Positions 41,430 through 52,870 of a DNA stretch of 64,000 nt are shown piece after piece; position 1 is the stretch's first letter, and each line of letters opens with the position of its first letter. A program made the translations under genes and the position numbers. Source of the DNA: Phycomyces blakesleeanus NRRL 1555(-). Lineage: Eukaryota; Mucoromycota; Mucoromycetes; Mucorales; Phycomycetaceae. Under the pieces are notes generated by a model, which made no database searches, was not told the origin of the DNA, and was given only the letters and a program-made list of their open reading frames with translations. The DNA is taken from positions 186,001 to 250,000 of the forward strand of contig NW_017265155.1 of the NCBI RefSeq assembly GCF_001638985.1, written 5' to 3'.

Positions 41430-43439
41430 ATGGTGTTTGAAAAGACCAAGCATCATCGTGTATGCGAATTTCAGGCTATTGTACTTGCCGGATATGGCAG
41501 TAGTAACAGGTACAAAGTGAATGGGCTTTTGTCTATAAAGATGCATACTAAATCTATCTTTGCAAAGATTGTATCCAATTGCAGAAGACGATAATATGCC
41601 AAAGGCTCTCTTACCAGTTGGAAATAAACCAATTATCTCCTACACTCTTGAATGGCTCGAAAAAGCAGGAATTCATGGTACAAATAAGAAACATAATAGA
41701 CTTGCCAACGTCCAGACATCTCATTATTCGAATAAGATGCTCTTGTGGTTGTTCAGGCTTCAGGCAATGTCCATCAAAAAGTGGCTGGCTACTTGGCTCG
41801 TGGCTACCAGGGGAATGTTCACTGCAATGTTATTAGCGTGGATGAAGATTGTGGATCTGCCGATGCATTACGATTCCTTAAAGACAAGATTGACGTGAGT
41901 TCTGGGTTTATACAAAAAAATCTGAATGATTTGGAAACGACGACGGATCAACGCATATCTATATATGCATATATACTTAACTTTGCATTTGAATATGTGG
42001 GATCTTTTGGGAAAACAGCGTGATTTCATTGTAGTTCCTTGTGATTTTGTTACCGAGATGAACCCTAGAGAGTTATTGGATGTTCATCGTGTTAACGATC
42101 CCACTATGACCGCTTTGTTTTACGAACCAAACAACACAGAGGCTGGAAAAGATGATGGAAAGTAAATGCGGATTATTATTTATTTTAACCCAAGAATAGT
42201 CCATATTAACATGTAATATTTCATATAGATTTGTTACCATTTGTTGGCATTGATTCTTCTCGCGGTGCACTTGTCTACAAGACCAGTCGATCAGAAGACG
42301 AAGATTTCTCTATTCGCATGTCACTCCTTAACAAGTACGACAAAAAATAATTTTACGAATATATTACTAATATATTACATTAAGATTCCCGCGGGTTCGT
42401 GTTCACACAGATTTACAGGATGCTCACGTTTATATTTTCAAGCGATGGGTGCTTGACATGGTGGCTGACAAGGAAAACATCTCGAGTATTTCCGAGGATC
42501 TTATACCAATGTTGGTTAAGTGCCAATATCAAAAGAAAATGGTCGAACAAGAGGCAGTGGAGAAATGTAGGGATTGTATTGTATTGTATTAGATTGCATT
42601 ATAAGTATTGTACATATACTTATGATAGTGGGTATATATTAGATGCTGCTGCCAACAAGAACCTCTTGAGCACAGCCCTGTCACTATCAACGACATTATC
42701 TGAAGAAACATATGAATCGGATCCCATAAATTCCGATTTTAATAGTCCCGTAAAAACCAATGTTTTTGTTTACCGTGGTGGACTTTGTGGGCGTGGTAAT
42801 ACTATTACAAGCTACAGCGAACTCAACCGTCATGTAAGTAGATATAGAATATAATATTTCAAAAATAGATATATTGTCTATATTTGTTAATACATCTCTC
42901 TTTCTCTCTTTTTAAAGGTAACCAAACAGGGCGCCCAGATCCAGAGAATTGGTGCTCACACAGAAGTATCTGCCAGAACCCAGGTTGGAAATGACTCGAC
43001 CATTGGTGAATATACCAAGATCGATGAACGTTCCTCAGTTAAAAAATCATGCGTGGGTGCCCACTGTATTATTGGCAAAAATGTAAAGATTGCCAATTCT
43101 GTGATTATGGATCATGTAGTAATTGCAGACAAGTAAGTTTGAAGGGTTTGGTTTATTTTATTTGTTGGATAATGATAATAATCCCTTCGGTCTTTCTTTG
43201 TGATTATCTAGTGCCAAGGTCGATGGATGTGTTATTTGCAATAACGCAAAGGTTTTCGAGAAATCATCTCTCAAGGATTGTGAAGTTGCTGCTGCTTATG
43301 TGGTCGAAAAGGATTGTAAGTTTTTCACTAAAAAATTATAATTTTTACGTTGTTTACTGATCTTATTAATTATTTGTTTCTAGCGCAAGTCAAGGGTGAA
43401 AAATTAGTAGCCTTTAGAGAGGCCTATTCAAATAATTAA
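41430..43439 (+). CDS. EIF2B3: Translation initiation factor eIF2B subunit gamma
   Basis: Ten exons: 41430-41509, 41568-41677, 41737-41894, 42019-42161, 42229-42334, 42385-42566, 42643-42833, 42918-43132, 43212-43315 and 43384-43439. The N-terminal nucleotidyltransferase-like domain has EFQAIVLAGYGSSNR, PKALLPVGNKPIISYTLEWL, SADALRFLKDKI, FIVVPCDFVTEM and FVGIDSSRGALVYK. The C-terminus has left-handed beta-helix hexapeptide repeats (VGNDSTIGEYTKIDERSSVK, IIGKNVKIANSVIM). Gamma and epsilon form the catalytic part of eIF2B, the cytosolic GDP-GTP exchanger for eIF2. Predicted GT-AG splicing between exons 4 and 5 does not preserve frame in my hand assembly. An unusual splice, or a one-base error or mutation, lies near 42150-42240. 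All other junctions agree. Confidence 0.85.
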
Positions 43440-43607
43440 AGATATTTCTTCTGTAAAATTTGTAATGAAGTCTAAATATCTAAAATACATTATATAATTA
43501 AATTTTAATGAAGAAATAGGACAAATTGCATATAAGAATTTTGTAGCTCTGAGTAAAATTTATAGATTAAGTGCACCAGTGGAAAAGTCGGATACAAGCT
43601 TTGTCTA

Positions 43608-43676
43608 CAGTGGTCCCTCGATAATTTCAAGGTACTTAGTTCCCGCCTTGGCCTTGAAATTATCGAGGGACCACTG
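43608..43676. mobile_element. 69-bp palindromic MITE with TA target duplication
   Basis: CAGTGGTCCCTCGATAATTT at the left end is perfectly inverted at the right end (26-bp arms, 17-bp loop). TA stands on both sides (43606-43607, 43677-43678). The TIR start CAGT and the TA duplication suit Tc1/mariner/pogo mobilisation. It lies between the convergent eIF2B-gamma and APSES genes. Confidence 0.8.
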
Positions 43677-43949
43677 TAGCTTACATACTGTCATGTTTGT
43701 ATTTCTTGCTTTAGCTTTATAGCGAATAAAATACTTTTACTTGGTTCTATAAATTATATTAATTCTCAATATACTGAGACAAAGGATTAATATTTTGGTT
43801 TGATCGCAGAGGATATAAATACATGCTGGGATCAACGCTAAAAAAAGATAAACAAAGGAAATCGTAGATAAAAATATGGCATAAATAGATATAATATTGT
43901 AAGTAATTGTAGACAAGCTATATGATCTATCTTTCAAATATGAATGATA

Positions 43950-44746
43950 TCAGAGAGGTCCATTTATAAAAGAAAACGCATAGGTAAAGTGGGCTCGAGA
44001 ATGTTGTCCGTGAAAAGGTAATGGGTCTTCAGAAAGCCATTGATGGCTAAGATGAGGTACCATTTTTCCTCGGTAGGACTTATCGGCTTGTATAAACGCA
44101 TCAGACTCGACCATATCATAAGCAAAAGACTGGGAGTCGAATTCACTTGAAGGAATTAGGTTCAAGCCAAGTGAGATGTTTGAGTGATCATCAGTCCATG
44201 TTTGTGAGTTTTCGCTAGGAGCATGTATGGTAAGAAAGTCCTCAAGTAAAGGATACAATGTATCTATCAAGCCATACTGAGATGCCAACTGCTTGGCTCT
44301 TTTAAATGTTATCCTATTCACAATACCCTTATGAATATAATTTTAATTAGTTACACACATTTTATTACTTACCAGACACCTCTGAAATCTATTATTCCAG
44401 CCTTGATAACCATTCTATCTTTTTCAACCTTCAAGATTCCATCTCGCTTTCCACGTGATATTTTAGTCATGTTCAATAGTTTTGTTCCATTGATCATGTT
44501 GTTATCTAGATGTTTAATGAATCAGAAACACAGAACATACTTGATAAAATTACCTTGACGACGAGTGACACAAGTTCCATTGACATTAACTTGATAGCAC
44601 ATTGTGTGCTCAGCAACCCATTCAACCGTAGTAAACCGAGGACGTTCAGACCACTGAGAAAGATGATTAGAGAATGGAATGACTGGAGGTTTAGATGCCA
44701 GTTTTATTGGTAATGGAGGTGCTGGTAAGATTGGAATGAAATTCAT
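43950..44746 (-). CDS. APSES (KilA-N-like) DNA-binding transcription regulator, short
   Basis: Three exons: 44746-44554, 44505-44373 and 44313-43950, giving 229 residues with consistent phases. After a Pro-rich start, the APSES domain runs from about residue 45 to 140. It shows [60 protein letters not shown] and [12 protein letters not shown]. This is the StuA/Efg1/Phd1-type helix-turn-helix that controls development and morphogenesis in fungi. The C-terminus (about 90 residues) is Ser/His-rich and unrecognised. The protein is much shorter than ascomycete StuA. Converges on eIF2B-gamma. Confidence 0.85.
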
Positions 44747-45169
44747 TGGAAATAGTTAAACAATTATGAATAAGATTCTCGACGTTGCAAAAGTACCACG
44801 ACACTATTATCATTATTAACATTATTATTATTTTATGAAGAAAATCATGTTTTTTTTCTATTGATTAGTGCGAATGATTTTGCGTATCATAAAACAAAAA
44901 TTACGCCAAAAAACTTAGTTTTGCTAAAATGTTAGTTTTCAGGACGCAAAAAACGATAGTGCTCTTCACACGCAAAATGAAGGCTAATGCTTATACAAGC
45001 CTTTTTTTGTATTTATTGGTTGGCTACAGTGTAAAGTACCGAGTGATTGGCTTAACACGTATGAAGTTTTGTATTACAAGATTTATATGAAAGGGAAAAG
45101 GTAAAAAATAGACTAAGAAAAATCTACTCCAAGAAACGCCTTATCACTACAAGTGCCTTGGCTATGCTT
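44747..45169. other. AT-rich DNA upstream of the APSES gene
   Basis: No gene. The phrase GGCTAATGCTTATACAAGCC (44983) resembles GGCTATGCTTATACAAGCCG at 45160-45179, a weak repeat near the foldback element. Confidence 0.4.
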
Positions 45170-45940
45170 ATACAAGCCGCCAGGTAAAGTTATACAGCTT
45201 CTACTTGAAATTGAGGAAAATTAGAAAACGCTTTAAACGAATCAAAATGTACCTGTAGACACTATGCTTACCTTTCGTGGACAGAACGAGAATGAAATTT
45301 AGACAAAGAGAAATTAGTTTTCAGGCAAAGTAGACATTTATTCAGACATTTTACCTGTAATTGCCTAAATGTCTCAAAGAAGCAACCTATTTACGTTACA
45401 GTGATTTGATTGCTGTTATTGTCATTGTTGCTGTTGCTGCTGACTGCTGCTTGCTTTTATCAGATCTTTGGAAAGCGGTTAGACTTTTGAATTTTGAATT
45501 TTTATTTCTGCCTAAGTACTTAGATTAATTAAGAGCATGTACAGCGGTTAGATTCTAGAAAACTATACATATAGTGTATATTAGCCACACCGAGGATTGA
45601 ATACTGGTCAAAACGAAATGATCAAGTTATGCTTATTCTATAAAAGGAAATCTTAACTTTTTAACTATCTAAAGTTGTCATTTCTTTACTGCTCTGTAAA
45701 GCCTGTAATACGCTGTGACAGCGAGGTGTTAATGCTACAAAAAAAAATTACAGGTAAACATCTGAACATCAATGTTGGTTTAAAAACGAATTTCTCTTTG
45801 CGTAATTTTTATTCTCGCTTTGTCCACAAAAGGTAAGCATATTGTCTAAAATTACATCTTGATTCGTCTAAAACATCTCTTAATTTGTCTCAATCTCAAG
45901 TAGAAACATTGTATTGTAAAGGATATAACGCTACCCCGCA
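45170..45940. repeat. Foldback element with ~190-bp inverted arms
   Basis: About 45175-45362 is the inverse of 45755-45940. Shared blocks include ACAGGTAAA, AATTTCTCTTTG, AGGTAAGCATA and TTTCAAGTAGAA or close variants. The centre (45363-45754) has no coding capacity. Probably a non-autonomous DNA transposon; arms are diverged (roughly 80%). Confidence 0.65.
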
Positions 45941-46799
45941 CATGGCACACAGACAGCAAGAATAAAGCACACGCAAATATGTCTTTAACATTGATGTTCC
46001 TGAGTGACCTTTGAAAGTCCAGATCTAATCACAGTCGAATATATCAGGAATTTCTTAGATAATCCTTTCCACTTGAGGTCTTACCAACCTGAAATCCAGA
46101 ATTGGTTAGAGGAGGCTTTGGAATAGAGGTAGCCAACGATAAGTTTAGATATTTGTACAAAATATCTTCTCAGCATGCATATTTTATTAATAGACGTAAA
46201 AGTAAAAATAAAATTGTTAAATCATTTCAAATTAAATAAAGTTTACTTCCTCCTGTCTGATAAAGTACTTAATGTAATATTATTATGACTGTGATCCGAA
46301 GCTACTAGCTTTAAATACAAATGATAAAAGAAATATAAAGGCAACAAGGTTGCTTTACATTCATCTCTGGGATTTAAAAAAAAACTATTGATGAGTTTGT
46401 ACCTTGAACCTAAATTAAGTTTACAAAATCGAGACTTTGTTACACATAAAATTATCTGCATCTATTGATAGTAAACACAACAGCCACAAGACAAGTTGCG
46501 ATTAGCTTAATTAAAGACAAGTACTGTTTAAAGAGATATCTGGCTTTATTATTGATGAAAAAAATTGAAGTTAGACATGGGGGACTGGGGATTGGTAAGG
46601 TTAAAGACACGTCTTATTCACAAGAAATAAAGCAAAAATTTCATGGGTTTCCCATTGACTTTGTAACAATAGCGTGTCTATGCCTTATTTTTTTTTACTT
46701 TGGGAGTTTACTAACAATCTCAGTGCATTTATAGTCATCACATGTTGATTAATCCCTCATTTAACAAATACTAGAGGGAAGAGTTGGGTTTATATTGAC
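45941..46799. other. AT-rich DNA, no gene seen
   Basis: Only short open frames without recognisable content. Confidence 0.4.
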
Positions 46800-47950
46800 T
46801 AATGTTTTTTGAAGAATTATTTGCGTTACTTAAAGTCTGTTCTGCGTCAGTTGAAAAACGTGTTTGTGACATATCAATCCAATTACAAAAACCCCGACAA
46901 TACTAAATTGCGCTTTGTTTTTGCGTTAATCGAGTCATCAAATTTTTAGTATGTCTTCGGGTAACAATACAGAAAAAAAGTATGTCTTCGGGTATATAAT
47001 ACCTTCAATAAATAATAGAAAAAAAAAAAAGAAAATACTGTCTTCATGATCCACGGAAAACATACTAGAAATAAAATAAGAGTAAAGAAAAAAATCGGGA
47101 GTATAATACAGCAAAGATTTTTTACAGATCAGAAGAAAATATTTACTCAAGTTCTTAGGAAGCTGCAAGTGGTGAATAACAGGATGAGCATGAGATAAAG
47201 GGTTAAAGCTAGAAAAGAGACTTACCCGTCACAATAATACTAACAGAGGTAATTTTAGTGAGTTTGATAATATAGGTTTGCATTTTTATTGCATGACATA
47301 AGAAATCCTTAAATCCTTTGTCTTATTCAGTCTGTTGAAAGCTCACACTCTGAGCAATGTTTACAGATTCGGCTCTATCAGAAGGCAATATAGTTTCAAG
47401 AATCACGATTATGAATAGGTACACTCCCTCTATTTTACGTACATATTTACTTTCCAATTTCCAGCAGTCAGTGCAAAAAAAAAGACAATCTCTGTACCTA
47501 AACGATTTTTGTCTGTTTAAATTTTATGCTTTGTATCTGTTTATTATAAAACCAGTATAAAATATGTTTTTAGGAACGGAGGATTTTGGTATTGTTTGTT
47601 AAATGTGGAATTTATATGACCCAAAAGCTATGCACAAATCAATAAAATATTAGCCAGAGCTTTATTTGCTTCTCATAAAAGAATGTACTACATGATGTGT
47701 GTTTCTTTTGTGTCGAATGCGAAAACATATTTTTTCGTATCGTTTATTGAGGAAATTATATTGAGGAAATTATATGCCCAAAGGCTAATGCGAAAAATAG
47801 ATTCGAGATATGCCACGATTAGCGTAAAAACGAAACGCATTTTATTGTTTTCGGAGTATTTGTGATCGATTTAGAGTATTACTATCACGTTTTTAGATTG
47901 GCGCAGAGCGCACTTTAAGTAACGCAAACGGTTCTTCGGAAACCAGTCAA
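46800..47950. repeat. Inverted-repeat element, ~130-bp arms
   Basis: About 46808-46935 matches the inverse of 47815-47945. The block TTTGCGTTACTTAAAGT near 46818 and its inverse near 47913 are the clearest, followed by AAAAACGTG and a GCGTTAATCG-like segment. The interior has only short frames. It differs in arm sequence from the element at 45170. Confidence 0.6.
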
Positions 47951-48476
47951 AGGTAGGAAATTAAGAAGATTTATGATTTATCTTTGGTTTGTATACAGAA
48001 AATCAAGGCCTTTGCACGTGTCAGAATGGCCTTTGTACCAAAAGTAATCCCAATTGCATTATACATTCTTCAACGTAGCAAGAATAAAGGAGACCTTAAC
48101 TCATAAGCGTCTCTTGTCTATCAAACTATTTGGTCAAGAATGTCCTCTCCTATCATGTATACATGATCCCCTTACTAGCTTGCATCTATACACTATAATA
48201 GCCATCTCTGTGTGTGTGCAACGATAGCCAAATCAAATATACAGACAAATGGAGTAAACTAAGTCGTTGGTTTCACAGCCAATAAGCGATTTGCACACTT
48301 TGGTATTAACCATTCCATTACAAGCCACGCTTTATACACACACCTTTGCTTTATTTTCTATATTCATACCACTCTTTCCTTACATTTATTTTTCACCCAA
48401 TTATTCAACTTCCAACAATTGAGCAACAACATATAGTGCAAATTGCTATTGACTTGAAGTCAAATCATCATCCATA

Positions 48477-50830
48477 ATGTATGACCCATTCCTTCACATC
48501 CCTGCCAGTCGCCCCTCAAGTCTCAGCACACCCCGCCCAACCACAAAACGCCCTGTCATTACATCCACAAAATCCACAAAAACTGCCAAGAATTCAAAAA
48601 ATCTCGAACAAGCTATCGAGAAAGCAAACACTGCTGTTCAGTTTGATACCAAGGGCCAACGTAAAGACGCAAGGAAGACTTATAAAGAAGCAATTGTTTT
48701 ACTCGAAAGTGTTCTTCAAACAGTCAGTAACGAAGACAAGAAGCGACTTCAAAAGATTGTAATATATATCTTTTTTTTTCAATCAGACCAGTGTTTTAAT
48801 ATCCTACCGACACTAATACCCAAAATATCTAGCATGATTCTTACACTGAACGCATACACTTCTTAAGTACAGCCGTCACAACAATTCGACCACCATCCAA
48901 GGTGGTAGTTGTTCCTGAGGTTGTAACTCCGTCTCACTCGGTTTTTACGTCGGTTTTTGCTAGACATGCCCCAGCTCGACCTAAAGGACCACCTGCAATT
49001 TTACCAGCCCCACAGAAACCTTCAGCTAGCACACCACTTGTATCAGAACGTCCATCAAAGCCATGGCGAAATGGAGGTACGGTTTAAATACAATATCTGG
49101 GAATGAAATAACTCATCTATATCCATATGCCAATAAACAGCTGCTAGTAAGAATCGATATTCCTCTGATGTAGAGCAGGCCCTAGAGAAAGCGAAAAAAG
49201 AATCGTTAGTTATATCTGCTCTTCCACCTTTACCAACATCTTCTCCTGGCCAGGATGTAATGCCATCTATTGAAGCCAATCGCCCAAATATCATACGCCA
49301 CAAAACATCAACACTCTTAAGATCTAAGCCTGCACCAACCCCTTCTCGCAGCAAAAGTGTCTCAACTCATACACCCCCAAATCCCAAGAACATTGGGCCA
49401 GTACCAACTGCAAGCATATCTATTGCTCGTGCTACTTCGACTAATCTTGCATTAGTCGGATCATTTATCAAATCACATACCACTCGCACCAAGAAAATAA
49501 CGCACCCACCAAATCCAACCATTACAACCACAACTAAAAATACAACTACAGCGCCTGCATCAACTACAGAAAATACAGCACCACCTCATTCCACCTTAAC
49601 CAACACAGAAACATCTCCACGACCTAGAAGCAATAGTAATGCTTCAACTCTCTCCTCATTTCCTATCCGTACCCTTAGCCGCACTACTTCCACATCCACA
49701 TTTGTCATTAATCCGAAGATAGTTCTTGAGGACAAACCCAACCCAGCTGTATTTTTAGACAGCGTTAATAACACACCCTTTAATAATGATGTACCTCTTA
49801 TGAAGCGACTACACAAGAGTATCGAATACGGAGGTTACATTACAGCCACTATTCATGCTCCTAAGCAACTCTGGTATTTATTTATTAATATTATTATTAT
49901 AATAATAATAATGCTAATGTAGTACTCATTTATTCCTATTTTTCTTTTAAAAAACAAACTTAAAGGCATCAATCGAACGTACGGCTACCAGAAGTCAGTG
50001 CCAAAGTAACAGCCTGTAAACTTTTAGTACCAGTACTGAAAAGTATGGAAGTCAGAAGGCATGTTTCGCCAGTTGACGCCTATACCGAACTAAGTGGGTT
50101 TGAGCATACGTTGAAACATATCAAGTATACTTTTGCAAAAAAACTTGGTATCCTTGACCATATTCCACCTGAAGTAACCTCAGACGATGCAAGTATACCC
50201 GGTCTAAATTCAAGTCGGCGTTCACAGGCATGTAAATCATATAAAATAAAGATATATGCAGATCACTTTATTAACTACTTAATTCTTTAAATTTTTAAAA
50301 CACACAGACCATTGTATCCTGGGGAAATAAGATTTCTAAATCCGTTGAGCGGATGAAAATCGAAAGCTCCAAATCTTCGTAAGTTTTCTTTTCTTTTTAA
50401 TTTTTTTTTAAATAATGATAATAATAATGATAATGATAACACAAGTAAAGGTCTTTTGTCTGTGCGTATAACTTGTATGGCTTATAGAATTTTCCTTTTC
50501 TTCTTCTTTAATATTATAGAGAGGAACAATATATGGCTTATATTGATATACTTGCCCAACTTTTTTCTGCGGCCCAAGTCTTAGGTAAGAAGCTTGCCAC
50601 TTTTTCTGCACCTAAGACCATTACTAAATATCTTTAAAGATGACTGGAAAGAATTTTATACTCTCGAACAAATGGCACCCGATAAAGCAGGCCTTTATGA
50701 CCATGTCCTCGAGAAGCTGCAACTATGTACAGACTCATTCCACCGGATTATTTGTGCTTTTGTCATGCGTGATTTCTCTATTCTTCTAAACCAGTGGCTG
50801 AAAAAGAGTCTAGAATGGGTAGAATCATAA
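48477..50830 (+). CDS. MIT-domain protein (endosome/microtubule trafficking type)
   Basis: Seven exons: 48477-48758, 48833-49076, 49141-49873, 49966-50227, 50308-50378, 50520-50584 and 50640-50830, giving 615 residues in a consistent frame. After a basic Ser/Pro-rich start, a MIT three-helix domain spans about residues 43-105 (NLEQAIEKANTAVQFDTKGQ, ARKTYKEAIVLLESVL). A long Pro/Ser/Thr-rich low-complexity middle follows. A conserved-looking C-terminal helical region runs from about 400 (LWHQSNVRLPEVSAKVTACK, IVSWGNKISKSVERM, CAFVMRDFSILLNQWLKKS). MIT domains bind ESCRT-III tails. The intron after 50227 needs a GC donor (CAG-GCATGT), because the nearby GT would break the frame. Confidence 0.82.
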
Positions 50831-50883
50831 AAACAAGCATGAAACAGAGAAGAGAGAGAGAGAGAATATAAAAAGACACCCCT

Positions 50884-50914
50884 TTTTATTTATTTATTTA
50901 TTTATTTATTTATA
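50884..50914. repeat. (TTTA)n microsatellite
   Basis: About seven tandem TTTA units between the convergent MIT and I78 genes. A short GA run precedes it near 50848-50864. Confidence 0.85.
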
Positions 50915-50938
50915 CACACACCATAATACATATTCATA

Positions 50939-51242
50939 TCATCCATAATTCACACCCATAACACGTTTAGTCTTATCAATACGAATATTTAGACGATCTG
51001 GGCGATAATCCATGGTCATAATAGAATTGGGAGGCAATACGCGATTAGGCTGAGGAAGATCGCTATGGCGAACATACTTTATATCTGTGAGTATGATGAT
51101 AAGGTTGTTGGACTCAACTTACTTCATCACTCGACAGACTGGTCGCTTCGTCATTTTCCAAGATAAACTTTCCGACGAGTTTATCGCGCCATCCGTCGCA
51201 GTCATCTTGGACATTTCCGTTATTACGATTGCAGGGAAGCAT
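50939..51242 (-). CDS. I78-family (potato-inhibitor-I-like) peptidase inhibitor
   Basis: Two exons (51242-51119 and 51084-50939), 89 residues. The C-terminal half has RHSDLPQPNRVLPPNSIMTM, then DYRPDRLNIRIDK, then VMGVNYG. The PxNS reactive loop followed by DYRPDRLN is the signature of the I78 inhibitor family, which blocks serine proteases. The N-terminus has two Cys (MLPCNRNNG, DDCDGWRDKLVGK) and no signal peptide, so a cytosolic or vacuolar role is more likely than a secreted one. The donor chosen (GTAA-GTTGAG) is the one that keeps the frame. It starts 217 bp from the divergent FUN14 gene. Confidence 0.83.
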
Positions 51243-51459
51243 TGTGATTGAGATGAAAATAAAAGAAAGAAAGAAAGAAAGCAAGAACTGCTATAGTCCA
51301 AATTATGCAGACCCCGACGATGTAAAGATGGATTGCGTCGCTGTTGGTTGCACATATTACATCATCATAACCACATAAGAATGTACACTATAAAGCACAA
51401 CTGTCAATTCCCACAAACCCACTTTTCTCTTTCTTTATATTCTCTCCTTTTAATTACAG

Positions 51460-52263
51460 ATGTTAAACGCTACTCGGATATGCTCTAGGCGGCTGGTTAC
51501 TCCTCGTATTGCCAGCCCGCGATTTGCTAGTGGAAGATCCATATGTACGTCAAAGGCAGTTTAAAAGATATAAACTAAAGCAGATATATTCACACTTGTA
51601 TTTTTTGCTTTCAGGTGTACAACCTACACGTATTATTGGGACCCTTCCTAGAGAATCGCCATGGCTTAAACTCAATATAGGAGCTGTGCTTACTGCTGGT
51701 GTAGCGTCTAGTTCCATGGCTTTTAAAAAGCCAATTCTATGTGAAGGTATAGCTCATTAAATATTTATATGTGCATGTGAATGTATACTTATTGACACTT
51801 TTAACTAAAACAATGAACCTTATTATTGTGTGTAGCTATTCAGGAACCTACCATACTCCCACAGCGCAAAAGCCCATTAGTTAATCAGACTGAATTGACC
51901 TTTGGGACTGTCCTAGGATTGTGTGCAGGATTTTTAACAAAAAAGCTTGGAAAATTGGCAGCAGGCTTGATTGGAACCGGATTTTTGTTCTTACAGGTAA
52001 AGCTTTACAATTATGGGAGTGATGTTCTCTGTCTTTATTAATTTTGATAAATATAGTATATGGCAAGTAAAGGCTATGTGAATGTCAACTGGAAGAAATT
52101 GGATAGACATTATCGTCAAAGCCTTGATACGGATCGGGATGGAAAAGTGACAGGCCGGGATATTTCGTCTCACTGGGACAATTTCTCAAAGTTATTAACT
52201 CACAACTTCCAATTCAAATCCACTTTTCTCGTTGGGTTTGCAATCGGGTTTCGCTATGGCTAA
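51460..52263 (+). CDS. FUN14-family mitochondrial outer-membrane protein
   Basis: Four exons: 51460-51544, 51615-51746, 51836-51996 and 52057-52263, giving 194 residues with consistent phases. The Arg-rich N-terminus (MLNATRICSRRLVTPRIASP) looks like a mitochondrial targeting sequence. A hydrophobic stretch follows (IGAVLTAGVASSSMAF). The FUN14 domain then has TFGTVLGLCAGFLTKKLGKL and AAGLIGTGFLFLQYMASKGY, with paired Gly-rich helices. The segment DRHYRQSLDTDRDGKVTGRD lies before a terminal FLVGFAIGFRYG. Animal FUNDC1 is a mitophagy receptor; the fungal role is less defined. No obvious LC3-interacting motif at the N-terminus. Confidence 0.85.
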
Positions 52264-52870
52264 GAAGAAAATAAATACAAAATAAATACTGCAATTATTT
52301 TTCTTACGATTCAACCTACCTCCTTTACTTCTTCCATTATTGGTTGATTTAAGCAAACAGGATTTTAGAGTATACTATAAATGTAATATCAATAAACTAC
52401 TTATTGCGAATTCTTGTAAAGGTATGACTGACAGATAATAAATTATAAATCTTTGTTGCTTTATTCATTTGATATATATGCTACTAATATGCTTATATTT
52501 ATATACATATATCTAAACTAACTCCAATTAATCAGACTCTGATATGATGTTTTATTGAATAGACTACTGATCTATTTTACATTATTTCATATTCAAAGAA
52601 TTTCAAGGTGCCTATGGACAGTTAACATGTTTCAAACCAATAAGTACCATGATTTTTTTAACAGCGCTTATACTCCTTATGAAAAGTGCAGTAAAGCACA
52701 ATGAGCCCAGTCTATGAAGTCATCATTCTTAATTTAAATCCCCGGTTTATTATTTTTTGTAAACACACCAAGTCCATCAAAAACTCAGTGTTAGAAGAAA
52801 GGCCTCCTTGTCCTGATAAAATCATCGACCCCTACGCACTCGTTATTTACTATCTTAAAAGCAGTATATC
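52264..52870. other. Intergenic, AT-rich
   Basis: Downstream of FUN14 and upstream of the PPR gene. No other feature. Confidence 0.4.
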
